Shown in pieces: positions 9,986 through 17,949 of a DNA stretch of 43,376 bases (position 1 is its first letter; each line of letters begins with the position of its first letter). The notes beneath the pieces are model-generated. The model was not told the origin of the DNA. It saw nothing but the letters and a program-made list of their open reading frames with translations, and did not search any database. A program made the translations under genes and the position numbers. The stretch comes from Ectothiorhodospiraceae bacterium. Lineage in GTDB: Bacteria > Pseudomonadota > Gammaproteobacteria > Nitrococcales > Aquisalimonadaceae. The DNA lies in assembly GCA_020831885.1 (NCBI GenBank), contig JAFIFU010000029.1, positions 1 through 43,376 on the forward strand. Reading direction: 5' to 3'.

Positions 9986-11005
9986 TCACCGGCCCGCGCC
10001 CGCGGGCAGGGGACGCAGGCTATGATAGAGCGCGATCACACTCAAGAGCAGAAGCGCCGCGCCGCCATTGTGTGCCACAGCAATGGACAGCGGCAGACTC
10101 ATCAGCACATTGGCGATGCCCAGGCCCCACTGCAGAACCAGCAGCGCCACCATCACCAGGGCGATGGTCCCTGCGATGCTGCCTGCGGCCCGGCGCCATG
10201 CCGCCACGGCCAGCGCGATCACCGCCGCGGCCACCACCACCGCGCCTATCCGGTGGGCGAAGTGGATGGCCACACGGGCCGGATGATCCAGAACACCAAA
10301 CTCGTAATCCACGCCGAGCCCATGCCAGAGCACGAAGGCTTCAGAGTAATCCGCCTGGGGAATCCACTGGCCACCACAGCGCGGGAAATCGGTGCAGGCA
10401 AGCGCCGCGTAATTGGTACTGACCCATCCGCCCAGAGCGATCTGGAGCACCACAAGCGCCAGCACCACCAATGCCCAGGGTCGCAGCATTTCCAGCGCCG
10501 CGGTGGGTTGCGGCAGGAGGGTGCGGCCCTGACGCAGCGTCAGCCACCACAACAGCGCAAGCGTGGTCATCCCCCCCAGTAAGTGCAGCGTCACCACCAG
10601 GGGCTTGAGCAGCCAGGTCACCGTCCACATCCCCAGTACCGACTGGGCAATGATCAGCAGCGCAAGGAACAGGGGCAGTTTCACTGGCTGGCCGGGCGAA
10701 TGGCGTCGGCGAACGGCCATGACGGCCAGGGCGAACACCAGCAGGCCGAGAACGCCGGCCGCGTAGCGATGGATCATCTCTTTCCAGGCTTTGCCCACGT
10801 GAACCGGGCGCTCGGGATAGGCCTCATTGGCGGCCTGAATCGCCTCCTCGGTCTGCGGAACCCCCAGCAGCATGCCGTAGCACCCGGGCCAGTCCGGACA
10901 TCCCAGTCCGGCATCCTCCAGGCGCACCCAGGCCCCCAGAAGAATCACCACCAGGGTCAGGCCGGTAGCCATGATGGACAAGCGGAAAAAAGCTCTGGGT
11001 GTCAT
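9986..11005 (-). CDS. ctaA: Heme A synthase (CtaA/COX15)
   Basis: A 339-residue integral membrane monooxygenase that oxidises heme O to heme A for cytochrome oxidase. Eight hydrophobic helices are visible. Heme-ligand type histidines are in EMIHRYAAG (His79), [16 protein letters not shown] and VAHNGGAA. Two cysteine pairs are present, in GCPDWPGC (36, 42) and ACTDFPRC, as in the Cys-containing CtaA type. The start overlaps the stop of the upstream thioredoxin-like gene by 4 bp (ATGA), indicating translational coupling. Confidence 0.94.
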   Translation of the reverse strand: MTPRAFFRLSIMATGLTLVVILLGAWVRLEDAGLGCPDWPGCYGMLLGVPQTEEAIQAANEAYPERPVHVGKAWKEMIHRYAAGVLGLLVFALAVMAVRRRHSPGQPVKLPLFLALLIIAQSVLGMWTVTWLLKPLVVTLHLLGGMTTLALLWWLTLRQGRTLLPQPTAALEMLRPWALVVLALVVLQIALGGWVSTNYAALACTDFPRCGGQWIPQADYSEAFVLWHGLGVDYEFGVLDHPARVAIHFAHRIGAVVVAAAVIALAVAAWRRAAGSIAGTIALVMVALLVLQWGLGIANVLMSLPLSIAVAHNGGAALLLLSVIALYHSLRPLPAGAGR

Positions 11006-11613
11006 TCTACGGCATCCTCCGAAAGGCCATGCAGACGTTCCAGATCGATATTGGAAAGACGAATCAGGTGTTTCAGATCGGAGAGCAGGCCGCCAGCATC
11101 CAGCGGCTCGGCGTACCGCATCATGCGGTAACCCCGGCTATCCAGTAGGGAGACGGCACCCGCGGCCGGCGCTCCCTCCGGCAGGACCGGCCCGGTGGCC
11201 CAGTACACCTGCAGGTCCCGGTGCGCATCCATCCCGGCGGGTGGGGCCTCGCCCTCCGGTAAAATCAGCACCCGCTGCGTTCGGTCGGCGTTCTGGGCCA
11301 GGGCAAGGCGAACCTGCCGGGTATCCACCAGGCGCGACTGGCAATCGGCGCCGCAGGGGCCGGACTGCAGCAGCAGCATCGTCCATTTACCCCGCAGCCG
11401 GCTTGCGGTGACCGGCTGTCCGTCCGCATCCACGATCACCGGCTGCAACTGATGCGGTTCCAGCAGTTCACCGTGGTTTCCGGTGGAATCCGGCACCCAG
11501 CCGGTGAAGAACAGTGTCCAGGCGATGCCCGCGGGCACGAAAAAGATAGCCAGGACCAGAATCAGTGGCCAGCGCCCGCTGCGGCGGGACGATCTCTCAG
11601 TCATTGCGTTCAT
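11002..11613 (-). CDS. Membrane-anchored thioredoxin-fold-like oxidase assembly protein
   Basis: A 203-residue protein with one N-terminal membrane anchor (about 14-38) and a periplasmic domain. It matches the poorly characterised protein found between SURF1 and CtaA in Pseudomonas-type clusters. The domain has features of the SCO/thioredoxin-like fold: LRGKWTMLLLQSGPCGADC carries a C-x3-C pair, as in SCO copper chaperones, though without the following Pro. No SCO gene is adjacent, so a role in copper delivery or cysteine redox during CuA assembly is plausible but inferred. Start is uncertain between ATG 11613 and ATG 11604; the first overlaps the SURF1 gene by 17 bp. Confidence 0.7.
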   Translation of the reverse strand: MNAMTERSSRRSGRWPLILVLAIFFVPAGIAWTLFFTGWVPDSTGNHGELLEPHQLQPVIVDADGQPVTASRLRGKWTMLLLQSGPCGADCQSRLVDTRQVRLALAQNADRTQRVLILPEGEAPPAGMDAHRDLQVYWATGPVLPEGAPAAGAVSLLDSRGYRMMRYAEPLDAGGLLSDLKHLIRLSNIDLERLHGLSEDAVE

Positions 11614-12343
11614 TCCGGACCCGTTTCAGGTTGACCCCGACAAAGATGATCAGCAAGGCCGTTGCCAGTGCGAACCATTGAACGGCGTACCCCCGGTTTC
11701 GCTCGGGACCGAATCCGGTGGGATGCTGGGGACGCCACTCCCGCACGTATCCCCCGGGCAGCCCGGGATCCAACCGCAGGACCACCGGCAACAATGGATA
11801 ACCCAGGCGCTGGCTGAGCTCCGCATAGTCCACGTACTGGATCCGCAGCGGCCAACCCGACTCGCCATCGGCGATCCCGCCCAGACGCAGCCCGGTGGGC
11901 GGTCCCTGGTCCAGGTGCCCGTGGATCGTTTCCAGTCCGGTGTCCAGCCGGATGTCCGGCAGCCGGGCCCGGCTGTCCCCCATGGGCACCCAACCCCGGT
12001 CCACCAGGACGGCCATCTCACCATCAGCCAGGCGATAGGGCGTCAGCACGTGGTAACCCACCGTGCGCCGGTGGGTCTGGTTATCCAGCAGAAACTGGTG
12101 CTCGCCATCAAAACGCCCTTGGGCGACAGCACGCCGGTACCAAGAGCCCTCGGCGTCGATCCGGTCGCGATTGAGGTCCAGGGCGGGCCGGTCCGCCATG
12201 CGGTCATGGGCTTCCAGGATGGCTTCCTTCTGTGCAGCCCGGTCAAGCTGCCAGAATCCCAGAGACAGCAACACGGGGAACAGCACCGCGGTCGCCAGGG
12301 TGGGCACGAGGCCAGGGCGGAAACGAAACGGGCCAATCTGCAT
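11597..12343 (-). CDS. SURF1 family cytochrome oxidase assembly protein
   Basis: A 248-residue inner-membrane protein of the SURF1/Shy1 family, which assists heme A insertion into subunit I. It shows the typical two-helix topology: N-terminal helix (about 12-31) ending LSLGFWQLDRAAQK, a periplasmic domain with LVDRGWVP, and a C-terminal helix preceded by YAVQWFALA. ATG 12343 gives the family-typical start MQIGPFRFRPGLVP; a longer upstream frame has no conserved residues. It is the first gene of a SURF1-thioredoxin-like-ctaA-ctaB unit and is divergent from the DUF2909 gene. Confidence 0.9.
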   Translation of the reverse strand: MQIGPFRFRPGLVPTLATAVLFPVLLSLGFWQLDRAAQKEAILEAHDRMADRPALDLNRDRIDAEGSWYRRAVAQGRFDGEHQFLLDNQTHRRTVGYHVLTPYRLADGEMAVLVDRGWVPMGDSRARLPDIRLDTGLETIHGHLDQGPPTGLRLGGIADGESGWPLRIQYVDYAELSQRLGYPLLPVVLRLDPGLPGGYVREWRPQHPTGFGPERNRGYAVQWFALATALLIIFVGVNLKRVRNERND

Positions 12344-12397
12344 GCTGGAACCGGTGGATGCTCCGCTGGATGGTTTCGGGATGATTGACTCGGGCCT

Positions 12398-12406
12398 TGC
12401 TATACT
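12398..12406 (+). promoter_or_regulatory. Extended -10 promoter for the DUF2909 gene
   Basis: TGCTATACT is a TGn extended -10 with TATACT, 33 nt upstream of ATG 12440. No clear -35 hexamer is visible, as is common for extended -10 promoters. Confidence 0.45.
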
Positions 12407-12439
12407 GCCTGCCCAGCCGGTCACCGAGGACAGCGCTCC

Positions 12440-12658
12440 ATGACCCTTGCCATCAAAGCCATCATCGTTCTGGTCCTGCTGGCCATTCTCGCCAGCCTCG
12501 CTTCCGGCGCAGTCTATCTGATTCGTGACGAGAGCAGCTCACGCCGGGTCGTGCGCGCGCTGACGGTACGCATCACCTTGTCCGTGCTGCTGTTTCTGGG
12601 CCTCGTCGCGCTGGTGCTGACCGGCGTCATCGAGCCCAACGACCCCTTCCGGCACTAA
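12440..12658 (+). CDS. DUF2909 twin-transmembrane protein
   Basis: A 72-residue inner-membrane protein with two hydrophobic helices (about 5-27 and 43-64) separated by a short polar loop, YLIRDESSSRRVVRAL. It matches the DUF2909 family commonly found next to SURF1 in gammaproteobacterial oxidase clusters; function unknown. It is divergent from SURF1 and converges with ctaE, with a bidirectional terminator between. Confidence 0.8.
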   Translation: MTLAIKAIIVLVLLAILASLASGAVYLIRDESSSRRVVRALTVRITLSVLLFLGLVALVLTGVIEPNDPFRH

Positions 12659-12690
12659 CCGCTGCCCAGCCGGCATCTGATAGACAGAAC

Positions 12691-12735
12691 AAGGCCGGAG
12701 CGGTTCAGGGTCTCCTCCATCCCCGTCCGGCCTTT
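12691..12735. terminator. Bidirectional terminator between DUF2909 and ctaE genes
   Basis: AAGGCCGGA (12691-12699) pairs perfectly with TCCGGCCTT (12726-12734) across a 26-nt loop, with a T after the stem on the plus strand. It lies between two converging genes. The loop is long, which lowers certainty. Confidence 0.6.
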
Positions 12736-12782
12736 CCTGTACTCTGGCGGGCCATATACCACAATCGGGCCCGCCAGGGCGC

Positions 12783-13643
12783 TCAGATCAGGTAAACGAA
12801 TACGTACAGGCCCAGCCAGACCACGTCCACGAAGTGCCAGTACCAGGCCGCCGCCTCGAATCCGAAATGGTCATCGGCGGTGAAGTGCCCCTTGATCACG
12901 CGGATCAGGATCACGAACAGGGCAATGGCCCCGATGGTCACGTGCACACCATGAAACCCTGTCAGCATGAAAAACGTGGACCCATAGATCCCGGTATCCA
13001 TGCGCAGATTGAGATCCTGATAGGCGTGGACGTATTCGTAGGACTGCACGGACATGAAGATGGCGCCAAGCAGCACCGTGGCCGCCAGACCCCAGATCAC
13101 CTTGCTTCGATGATTCTCCTTCATGGCGTGGTGGGCGATGGTCAGGGTCACGCCGGAAGTCAGCAGGATCAGGGTGTTGATGGTGGGCAGGGCCCAGGCC
13201 CCCATGGGCTGGAACTCCAGATCCAGGAAGCCGGGGCCTGCCGTCGGCCAGGACAGCACCACCGAATCCCACAGAAACCGGCTGGTGGCGGGATCCTCAC
13301 CGCCCAGCCAGGGGATGGAGAACACCCGGGCGTAGAAGAGCGCACCAAAAAAGGCGCCGAAGAACATCACCTCGGAGAAGATGAACCAGGCCATGCCCTG
13401 GCGGAACGACCTGTCCACCTGGGCGTTATACTTGTGTGCCAGGCTTTCATTGACCACATCCCGAAACCACATGACGGTCATCAGCAGCGTGATCACGGCG
13501 CCGATCACCATCATCGGCATGCCCCAGGACCCGCCGTTCAGATAGATCGAGAACCCCCCGGCCAGCAGGACCATGCCCGGTATGCCGTACACCGGCCACC
13601 GGCTCTCATGAGGAACGTAATAGACGTCGTTAGCTTGGCTCAT
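12783..13643 (-). CDS. ctaE: Cytochrome c oxidase subunit III
   Basis: A 286-residue, seven-helix inner-membrane subunit of the aa3/caa3-type oxidase. The family features WFIFSEVMFFGAFFGALFYAR, the conserved FHGVHVTIG segment and the terminal WYWHFVDVVWLGLYVFVYLI-type helix are all present. ATG 13643 (MSQANDVYYVPHESRWPV) was chosen over a further upstream start at 13685, which would overlap the ctaG coding region; AAGGAAACG stands ahead. It is the last gene of the ctaC-ctaD-ctaG-ctaE operon. Confidence 0.95.
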   Translation of the reverse strand: MSQANDVYYVPHESRWPVYGIPGMVLLAGGFSIYLNGGSWGMPMMVIGAVITLLMTVMWFRDVVNESLAHKYNAQVDRSFRQGMAWFIFSEVMFFGAFFGALFYARVFSIPWLGGEDPATSRFLWDSVVLSWPTAGPGFLDLEFQPMGAWALPTINTLILLTSGVTLTIAHHAMKENHRSKVIWGLAATVLLGAIFMSVQSYEYVHAYQDLNLRMDTGIYGSTFFMLTGFHGVHVTIGAIALFVILIRVIKGHFTADDHFGFEAAAWYWHFVDVVWLGLYVFVYLI

Positions 13644-13668
13644 CGTTTCGTTTCCTTGTTTCAGCCTG

Positions 13669-14256
13669 TCAGCGTGCCCCGACATGCAGGCTGGTCGCGT
13701 CTTCGTCGAACTCCGGTGCGTCCCCCGCCGTCAGATCAAACAGCGTGTAGGACAAGGTGACCGTACTGGTGCGATCCGACAGAGCGGGATCGATATAAAA
13801 CGTCACCGGCATCCGCTGCATCTCGCCAGCGGCAAACGTCTGTTCAGTGAAGCAGAAACATTCGGTCTTCTGGAAATGCCGTCCAGCCGTTCCCGGTGCA
13901 ACACTGGGGATGATCTGCGTGACCGACTGTTCGCCCCGAAGGTTCTCGATCTCGAAATACGCCGTGTAGAGCCGTCCCGGCTGAACCTCCATGCGGCGTT
14001 CCTGCGCCTGGAAACGCCAGGGGTGGCTCTGATTCACGGTGGAGACGAACTCCACGGTCACACGCCGATCGGTGTCGATTTCCTCCAATGGCGCCGTTGC
14101 CGCCTCGGTGGAGACAAAGCCATTGAAGCCGGTGACCTCGCAGAACACCTGGTACATGGGAACCAGCGCGAAGCCGAAACCGAACATCCCGACCACCACC
14201 AGGAGCAGCTTGACGGCGGTACGGGAACTCCCGTTGTTGGCACCTTGTTGGCTCAT
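13669..14256 (-). CDS. ctaG: Cytochrome c oxidase assembly protein CtaG (Cox11)
   Basis: A 195-residue copper chaperone that delivers Cu to the CuB site of subunit I. One N-terminal membrane anchor (about 14-36) is followed by a periplasmic immunoglobulin-like domain with the copper-binding motif ECFCFTEQ (Cys133, Cys135). A third conserved cysteine (Cys39) lies just after the anchor, as in Cox11 proteins. The start overlaps the stop of a 43-codon membrane-protein ORF by 4 bp. Located between subunits I and III, the usual place. Confidence 0.95.
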   Translation of the reverse strand: MSQQGANNGSSRTAVKLLLVVVGMFGFGFALVPMYQVFCEVTGFNGFVSTEAATAPLEEIDTDRRVTVEFVSTVNQSHPWRFQAQERRMEVQPGRLYTAYFEIENLRGEQSVTQIIPSVAPGTAGRHFQKTECFCFTEQTFAAGEMQRMPVTFYIDPALSDRTSTVTLSYTLFDLTAGDAPEFDEDATSLHVGAR

Positions 14257-14384
14257 AGCACCTGCATCAGGATAAACGTTGCGTACAGACCGAAGGCGAT
14301 CAGGGCCAGCACGACGGCAGTAATGATCACCCGCCGCCGCCGTGCCCGCAGCCCCCGTTCACGTTCCCGCCTCACCACTGACAC
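14253..14384 (-). CDS. Small single-pass membrane protein in the oxidase operon
   Basis: A 43-codon ORF beginning with GTG immediately after the ctaD stop codon and ending in an ATGA overlap with ctaG. The protein has a strongly basic N-terminus (RRERERGLRARRRR, about 5-18) followed by one hydrophobic helix (VIITAVVLALIAFGLYATFI). The layout fits the tiny cytochrome oxidase-associated proteins often found between subunit I and Cox11. Overlap at both ends, plus the positive-inside charge pattern, supports a real gene; there is no further domain evidence. Alternative GTG starts exist two and three codons in. Confidence 0.6.
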   Translation of the reverse strand: MSVVRRERERGLRARRRRVIITAVVLALIAFGLYATFILMQVL

Positions 14385-15962
14385 CTATTTCACCACCGGC
14401 GGTCTCTCAAAAGTGTGATAAGGCGCCGGCGACGGCAAGGTCCATTCCAGACCCTTGGCACCTTCCCAGACCTGGTCACTGGCCTTCTCGCCGCCACGGA
14501 CACACTTGATGATGACCCACAGGAAGATGAGCTGCGAGAGCCCGAACACGAAACCGCCGATAGAGGAGATCATGTTGAACTCCGCGAACTGCAGGGCGTA
14601 ATCCGGTATACGACGGGGCATACCCGCCAGCCCCAGGAAGTGCTGCGGGAAAAACAGCACGTTAACCGAGATGGTGGACAGCCAGAAGTGCCATTTGCCC
14701 AGGCGCTCGTCATACATATTGCCGGTCCACTTGGGCAGCCAGAAGTACACCGCGGCAAACACGGAGAAGATCGCGCCCGAAACCAGCACATAGTGGAAAT
14801 GGGCCACCACGAAATACGTGTCATGGTACTGCAAATCCACCGGCGCCAGGGCCAGCATCACGCCGGACAAACCGCCGATGGTGAACAGGATGACGAAGGC
14901 GATGGCAAACAGCATGGGCGTCTCGAAGGTCATTGAGCCCTGCCACATGGTGGCCATCCAATTGAAGATCTTCACCCCCGTGGGCACGGCCACCAGCATG
15001 GTGGCGTACATAAAGAACAACTGGCCGGCCAACGGCATACCCACCGAGAACATGTGGTGCCCCCAGACGATGAAGCTGAGGAACGCGATGGAGGCCGTGG
15101 CATACACCATCGAGCTGTAGCCGAACAGCGGCTTGCGGGCGAAGGTCGGGATAATGGCCGAGACGATGCCGAACGCCGGCAGGATCAGTATGTACACCTC
15201 GGGGTGCCCGAAGAACCAGAAGATGTGCTGGAACATCACCGGATCACCACCGCCGGCGGCATTGAAGAAGCTGGTACCGAAGTACTGATCGGTCAGCAGC
15301 ATGGTGACGGCCCCGGCAAGCACCGGCATCACCGCCACGATCAGGAACGCCGTGATCAGCCAGGCCCAGACAAACAGGGGCATCTTCATCAGGGTCATGC
15401 CCGGCGCCCGCATGTTCAGAATGGTGGCGGCGATATTGATCGAGCCCATGATCGAGCTGATGCCCAGGATGTGCACGGCGAAAATCAGGAACGGGAAGGC
15501 GTCACCCAACTGCAGGATCAGGGGCGGATACATGGTCCAGCCACCGGCCGGCGCGCCACCCGGTAGAAACAGCGTCAGCAACAGCAACGTGAACCCGGCA
15601 GGCAGCAGCCAGAAGGCCCAGTTGTTGATACGCGGCAAGGCCATGTCAGGAGCACCGATCTGGACCGGTATCAGCCAGTTGGCGAGACCGGTGAACGCCG
15701 GCATCAGGGCGCCGAAGATCATGACCAGCGCATGCATGGTGGTCATCTGGTTGAAGAAATGGGGATCAACCAGGGTAAGACCGGGCTGGAACAGTTCGAC
15801 GCGGATGATCATGGCCATCGCACCGCCGACAAAGAACATGATCAGGGCAAACACCATGTACAGGATGCCGAGATCCTTGTGATTGGTGGTAAACAGCCAG
15901 CGCGTGATGCCCTTGGGCGGTGCATGGTGATCGTGGTGCGCGTCGTGCGTCGTGGAGCTCAT
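14385..15962 (-). CDS. ctaD: Cytochrome c oxidase subunit I
   Basis: A 525-residue, 12-helix catalytic subunit holding heme a and the heme a3-CuB centre; it reduces O2 and pumps protons. Metal ligands are visible: heme a His in TTMHALVMIFG, CuB His and cross-link Tyr in FFGHPEVYILILP, the CuB His pair in VWGHHMFSVG, and the heme a3/a His in VVAHFHYVLVSG. The glutamate in GHPEVY marks an A1-type proton-pumping oxidase. The His-rich N-terminus (DAHHDHHAPP) is a minor variation. It lies 36 bp after ctaC on the same strand. Confidence 0.97.
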   Translation of the reverse strand: MSSTTHDAHHDHHAPPKGITRWLFTTNHKDLGILYMVFALIMFFVGGAMAMIIRVELFQPGLTLVDPHFFNQMTTMHALVMIFGALMPAFTGLANWLIPVQIGAPDMALPRINNWAFWLLPAGFTLLLLTLFLPGGAPAGGWTMYPPLILQLGDAFPFLIFAVHILGISSIMGSINIAATILNMRAPGMTLMKMPLFVWAWLITAFLIVAVMPVLAGAVTMLLTDQYFGTSFFNAAGGGDPVMFQHIFWFFGHPEVYILILPAFGIVSAIIPTFARKPLFGYSSMVYATASIAFLSFIVWGHHMFSVGMPLAGQLFFMYATMLVAVPTGVKIFNWMATMWQGSMTFETPMLFAIAFVILFTIGGLSGVMLALAPVDLQYHDTYFVVAHFHYVLVSGAIFSVFAAVYFWLPKWTGNMYDERLGKWHFWLSTISVNVLFFPQHFLGLAGMPRRIPDYALQFAEFNMISSIGGFVFGLSQLIFLWVIIKCVRGGEKASDQVWEGAKGLEWTLPSPAPYHTFERPPVVK

Positions 15963-15998
15963 TGCCTTCTACCCCTCGATAGATATTCTTGCTATCCG

Positions 15999-17288
15999 TT
16001 AGCGCGCAGCCTGGATATCGGCCGGCTGGAAAACTTCGCCGGAATCGTTGTCCCAGGCGTTGGTGATATAGGTGAGCAGCCCGGCGAGGTCCTCGTCGCT
16101 GAGGCGGGCGTAAGCCTGCATGGCAGTACCCGGAACGCCGTTCATGACCACGTCCTTGACCCAATCCCGGTCCTCGATCACCCGCTCATTACCGGCCAGT
16201 GCAGGAAAGGCCGCCCCGAGACCCTGACCGGTCGCCTGGTGGCAGGCGATACACTGGGAATCATAGACCTGCCGACCCACCGCCATCAGGTCGTCCGTAC
16301 TCATGTCCTCACCGTTCCCGGCCGCATCCTCGGCAACATCCGTATCCGCGTCATCAGCAGCCGTATCGGGCGCCCCCTCTACCATGGCTTCCCGCTGCTC
16401 CGGCGTACCCGCTTCGGCGGCGGGCTGGGCACCCACCGGCTCGCCCAACTCGCCGGTACCGTTGTCGCCACGCTGCTCGGCCACCCATGCCTCGTAGTCT
16501 TCCTGCTCCAGGGCAACCACCACGATGGGCATGAAGGCATGGTCACGTCCGCACAGCTCGGCGCATTGACCCCGGTAGACCCCCGGTTCCCGGATCTCGG
16601 CCCAGGCTTCGTTGATGAACCCCGGGATGGCGTCCTTCTTCCAGCCCAACTCGGGTACCCACCAGGCGTGGATCACGTCATTGGCGGTCAGCAGGAAACG
16701 AATCCGGGTGTTCACCGGCACCACCAGCGGGTTATCCACGTTGAGCAGGTAATGCTCCACATCCTGCGGCCGGATCTCCGGGTTCCGCCGCCGGGCACGA
16801 TCACTGTCGCGATCAAGCCGACTGAAGAACTGGATGTCTTCGTCCAGGTATTCGTACTCCCACATCCACTGGTAGCCGGTGACCTTGACCGTCATGTCGT
16901 ACTCGGACGTATCGTCGATCTTGATCATGGTCTGGGTGGCGGGAATGGCGATGAACAGCAGAATCAGGAAGGGGATCACCGTCCAGATGATTTCCACCGT
17001 GGTGCTGTGATGCCACTGGGCCGGCACCGCACCGGCGGATTTGCGGAACTTCACCACCGAATAGAGCACGCCAACCGTCACGAATAGGCCAATGGCCAGC
17101 GAGATGTAGAACACCAGCATGTGCAGGTTGTAGACCTGCTCGCTCAGCGAAGTCACTCCCTGGGGCAGATTAAGCCCCCACGGTCGCCGCCAGTCGGATT
17201 CCGGCACGGCCAATGCCGATGCCGAGAACAGCAACAGGCCCGGTCCCCCCACCGCGGCCAGGACTCTTGTCAGCTTCTTCAGGTTCAT
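15999..17288 (-). CDS. ctaC: Cytochrome c oxidase subunit II fused to cytochrome c (caa3-type)
   Basis: A 429-residue subunit II. It has a signal sequence (cleavage near ASALA), two membrane helices (about 55-78 and 98-120) and a cupredoxin CuA domain (about 130-270). CuA ligands are in NDVIHAWWVPELG and CAELCGRDHAFM. An acidic, Ala/Asp/Glu-rich linker (about 280-335) leads to a C-terminal class I cytochrome c domain (about 340-420) with heme motif CIACH and likely axial Met in PGTAMQAYARL. Fusion identifies a caa3-type oxidase that accepts electrons through its own heme c. Plain subunit II is about 250-290 residues, so the extra length is accounted for by the cytochrome domain. Confidence 0.95.
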   Translation of the reverse strand: MNLKKLTRVLAAVGGPGLLLFSASALAVPESDWRRPWGLNLPQGVTSLSEQVYNLHMLVFYISLAIGLFVTVGVLYSVVKFRKSAGAVPAQWHHSTTVEIIWTVIPFLILLFIAIPATQTMIKIDDTSEYDMTVKVTGYQWMWEYEYLDEDIQFFSRLDRDSDRARRRNPEIRPQDVEHYLLNVDNPLVVPVNTRIRFLLTANDVIHAWWVPELGWKKDAIPGFINEAWAEIREPGVYRGQCAELCGRDHAFMPIVVVALEQEDYEAWVAEQRGDNGTGELGEPVGAQPAAEAGTPEQREAMVEGAPDTAADDADTDVAEDAAGNGEDMSTDDLMAVGRQVYDSQCIACHQATGQGLGAAFPALAGNERVIEDRDWVKDVVMNGVPGTAMQAYARLSDEDLAGLLTYITNAWDNDSGEVFQPADIQAAR

Positions 17289-17318
17289 TCCACGCGCTCT
17301 CCAAACTGAGATTGGCGG

Positions 17319-17834
17319 CTATTGCTTGTATTCACTGATCGGGCCCCCCTCTACCGACTGCGTCCCCACGGGACCGATACAACGCCGCAGCTCCCGCCCA
17401 AGACGAATCCGCTCCGGCTCGGTCAGAAATGCGCCCAGTTCAACAGCGCCCGCTCCGCAGCGGATGACCAGCCGGCTGGGATGCCAGCGATGCGCCGGCG
17501 GCTCCAGCACCACTTCCGACCAGACGCGATCGAATGCCCAGGACTGCTCCGGCCCCCGATACCCTTTTTCTATTTCAATCCGGCGCTCATCAATACGGAC
17601 CACCTCCCGGTACCGCCCGCGCCGCGCCGTCACATACAGCGCAACCCCCAGGGCGACCAACTCCACGCCCGCGAAAGGCAGGATGGGCCAGAAACCCGCC
17701 AGGGTGAAGCTCAAGGCCACGGTCAACGTCACAATGACGGTGATCACATAGACGCGCACCGTCGTTCGCCAATAAAGCCCCACGTTGGGGCGGAGAACGA
17801 AACAGCGTGCGTCATCTTGCCGGGTCATTGCCAT
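17319..17834 (-). CDS. DUF2244 family membrane protein
   Basis: A 171-residue protein with two hydrophobic helices (about 27-48 and 50-68) followed by a soluble C-terminal domain carrying the family blocks YREVVRIDERRIEIEKG and PSRLVIRCGAGAVELGAFL. The family is commonly found near cytochrome oxidase genes; its role is unknown. ATG 17834 has GAGGTGAGCC ahead; ATG 17828 is an alternative. It lies 30 bp upstream of ctaC on the same strand, so it is probably the first gene of the oxidase operon. Confidence 0.82.
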   Translation of the reverse strand: MAMTRQDDARCFVLRPNVGLYWRTTVRVYVITVIVTLTVALSFTLAGFWPILPFAGVELVALGVALYVTARRGRYREVVRIDERRIEIEKGYRGPEQSWAFDRVWSEVVLEPPAHRWHPSRLVIRCGAGAVELGAFLTEPERIRLGRELRRCIGPVGTQSVEGGPISEYKQ

Positions 17835-17897
17835 GGCTCACCTCGCCTTGCCCACCGGCACCGTACGGCGGTCAGGCGGGGCGCAGGACCGGGGGTC

Positions 17898-17903
17898 ATT
17901 CTA
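17898..17903 (-). promoter_or_regulatory. Candidate -10 for the DUF2244-oxidase operon
   Basis: On the minus strand this reads TAGAAT (5 of 6 to consensus), with TTTTCT 17 nt upstream as a weak -35. It sits between the bioC terminator and the DUF2244 start, the only gap able to hold an operon promoter. Confidence 0.4.
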
Positions 17904-17920
17904 GAGGAGATCCCGTGTAC

Positions 17921-17949
17921 AGAAAAGCCCGCACGCGGCCATCGGGCTT
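17921..17949 (-). terminator. Rho-independent terminator of bioC
   Basis: On the minus strand, AAGCCCG (17949-17943) and CGGGCTT (17931-17925) form a 7-bp stem with an 11-nt loop, followed by TTTCT. The bioC stop codon TAA overlaps the start of the stem. It insulates bioC from the oxidase operon. Confidence 0.7.

Noticed and set aside
15999-17288. Cytochrome c fusion on subunit II as a novel architecture
   Set aside because: CuA-cytochrome c fusions define the well-known caa3-type oxidases, so this is not new.
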